From CAYNWK01 sp964400875 (GTDB lineage Bacteria; Chloroflexota; Anaerolineae; Anaerolineales; UBA4823): a stretch of 31,705 nt of DNA. The position numbers and the translations under genes are program-made. This document shows, in pieces, positions 31,601 to 31,705 of the stretch. The DNA lies in NCBI GenBank assembly GCA_964400875.1, contig CAYNWK010000041.1:1-31705 (forward strand), given 5' to 3'. The first letter of the stretch is position 1; every line of letters starts with the position of its first letter. Below the pieces are notes generated by a model. The model worked only from the letters and a program-made list of their open reading frames with translations, searched no databases and was not told where the DNA came from.

Positions 31601-31705
31601 CAGCGAGATCGCCTGTCCGAAACGAATTTGATCGCCGGATTGCAGCCTGTTGCGCCCGGTCAGTTTTTGATCGTTGAGGAATGTACCGTTGCTGCTGCCT
31701 AAATC
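28670..31705 (-). CDS. FHA-FHA-FHA-ABC exporter (ABCG-like half transporter), partial at its N-terminus
   Basis: 1011 codons are visible and the frame stays open to the right edge, so the true start lies outside. Domains in order: the end of an FHA domain (31705 to about 31590, with DLGSSNGTFLND); a second FHA (about 31410-31200; GRAPDNDIVI, VSRHHARIE; the NGT element is degenerate, NPVFF); a complete third FHA (about 31120-30900; GRDPTNDVVL, SRYHAQIE, SSNGTFVND). The ATPase follows with Walker A GQSGGGKST (about 30754-30728), signature LSGGQQKRVSIG, Walker B GLFFLDEPTSGLD and a switch His in LITHATKN. Then come six membrane helices with a large loop before the last one; this loop holds four cysteines, a Pro-rich run and a charged helix. 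ATPase before membrane domain is the ABCG order. FHA domains bind phosphothreonine, so the neighbouring kinase is the likely regulator. Confidence 0.93.
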   Translation of the reverse strand, partial: DLGSSNGTFLNDQKLTGRNRLQSGDQIRFGQAISLVYSAPQPRRASLDDLPVQEQGVVGGVAATMIAEQLPGSAPTTPPQLLVTVAGREPLEYSLTKEAYTLGRAPDNDIVINSQIVSRHHARIERVDGSYRLAVLSDASNPVFFEGRALSSPKVLRHKDTLRIGSLDPGMMVTMSYQSPSEAEATAAHPIYLGEKTVLQIGRDPTNDVVLNVPTVSRYHAQIERIGQRYRVRDLRSSNGTFVNDQRVEGDVWLKPDDTIRIGLYRFVMGEDQLAQFDETKGLRVEAIGLNKWVRKDLNILKNISAVFQPREFIVVVGQSGGGKSTLVDAIAGYRPATHGRVLVNDIEVYKNFDAIRNEIGFVPQKDIIHMELTVYQALDYSAQLRMPPDTTKQERHQRIMEVLDDLDLTHRKDVQISGLSGGQQKRVSIGVELLTKPGLFFLDEPTSGLDPGTETALMQLMRRLADQGRTIVLITHATKNVMLADKVIFLARGGYMAWFGPPDEALKYFDRYRSERDRRAHDIEFDEIYAILDDPNLGSAEQWAERYQAHPAYQKNIVEQLERRDLSPPTNGHGRGPVQRQVGRNRRQVSALRQFFILSARNLKILTRDRFGLILMLAAAPLVSLLDVLLAVLLGRDPFSFNDGSLPNVMITLFLLTIYGIMVGGLAQMREIVKEQDIYKRERLVNLKIVPYVMSKIWVAALLALYQTAVYVIVHYLAFDMPGGALEFVFIYITLALATMAGMMLGLFASALAPNANSAPLIIILLMLPQIVLGGALIPLPEFVSAPTSSRWAFEAFMGITGVGSDVAADVCWDLPEEAREAMSLEDKQAFGCNCMGLNMLNPNNCSFPGLGEFYNPAIDQPPPEEPAALRPPPPEPTIPPRPVEPENQADQVAMAEFFAKLQTWEAEVNQIQAQYKNDLEAYQAEADVYKAEAISYQEALAKWQIARAAAVEPAEGVVGQFNKDFGWTFVNKANQDAYLTKIGTTWVAQAGISVILFVAILFLQKRKDA

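Noticed and set aside
1..31705. CRISPR arrays, tRNA/rRNA genes, insertion sequences, prophage or toxin-antitoxin genes
   Set aside because: I looked for direct-repeat arrays, cloverleaf-like segments, transposase motifs and short gene pairs in the gaps and found none; the gaps are mostly under 130 bp.

Overview
The window reads as a stretch of bacterial chromosome, about 32 kb, moderately GC-rich and densely coded. There are 21 protein-coding genes in six alternating strand blocks. I find no rRNA, tRNA, CRISPR array, insertion sequence or prophage. The gene types suggest Chloroflexota, probably Anaerolineae: a YvcK-type protein with two N-terminal membrane helices, several lipoproteins with Thr/Pro-rich linkers, a three-FHA ABC exporter beside a Ser/Thr kinase, and a GH3 hexosaminidase with a SIS-type deaminase. 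That assignment is inference from gene types, not from a marker gene.

Block 1 (1-5788, +) is an amino-sugar uptake and catabolism operon. It holds the end of a solute-binding protein, two ABC permeases, a cytoplasmic GH3 beta-N-acetylhexosaminidase, GlcNAc-6-P deacetylase and a double-SIS sugar-phosphate isomerase/deaminase, joined by overlapping or abutting start/stop codons. Block 2 (5842-8497, -) is a ROK sugar kinase followed by recJ. The ROK enzyme could supply the one step missing from block 1, GlcNAc to GlcNAc-6-P.

Block 3 (8573-18610, +) opens with yvcK. The 75-bp gap between yvcK and the ROK gene carries two divergent promoters, each placing the transcript start at or next to the ATG. 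Then follow pgk, tpiA, a membrane HExxH protein, and a polysaccharide-type group: a specialised NusG paralogue, a terminator-like hairpin, GDP-mannose 4,6-dehydratase, a low-molecular-weight tyrosine phosphatase, and two secreted lipoprotein glycoside hydrolases (clan GH-A and GH13).

Block 4 (18620-23150, -) is a tight three-gene unit: a sucrose-phosphate-synthase-like GT4, a PfkB sugar kinase and an S41-family lipoprotein protease. Block 5 (23471-25839, +) is proBA, the first two steps of proline synthesis.

Block 6 (25935-31705, -, running off the right edge) is the most interesting system. An ABCG-like exporter fused to at least three FHA domains, a lipoprotein and a transmembrane Ser/Thr kinase are packed with gaps of 0 and 14 bp. 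The kinase linker carries five Thr-x-(Val/Ile)-Glu motifs. The exporter's extracytoplasmic loop and the lipoprotein share a Pro-rich plus helical module. Together they suggest a phosphothreonine-controlled exporter, comparable in outline to mycobacterial Rv1747/PknF but with an added lipoprotein partner.
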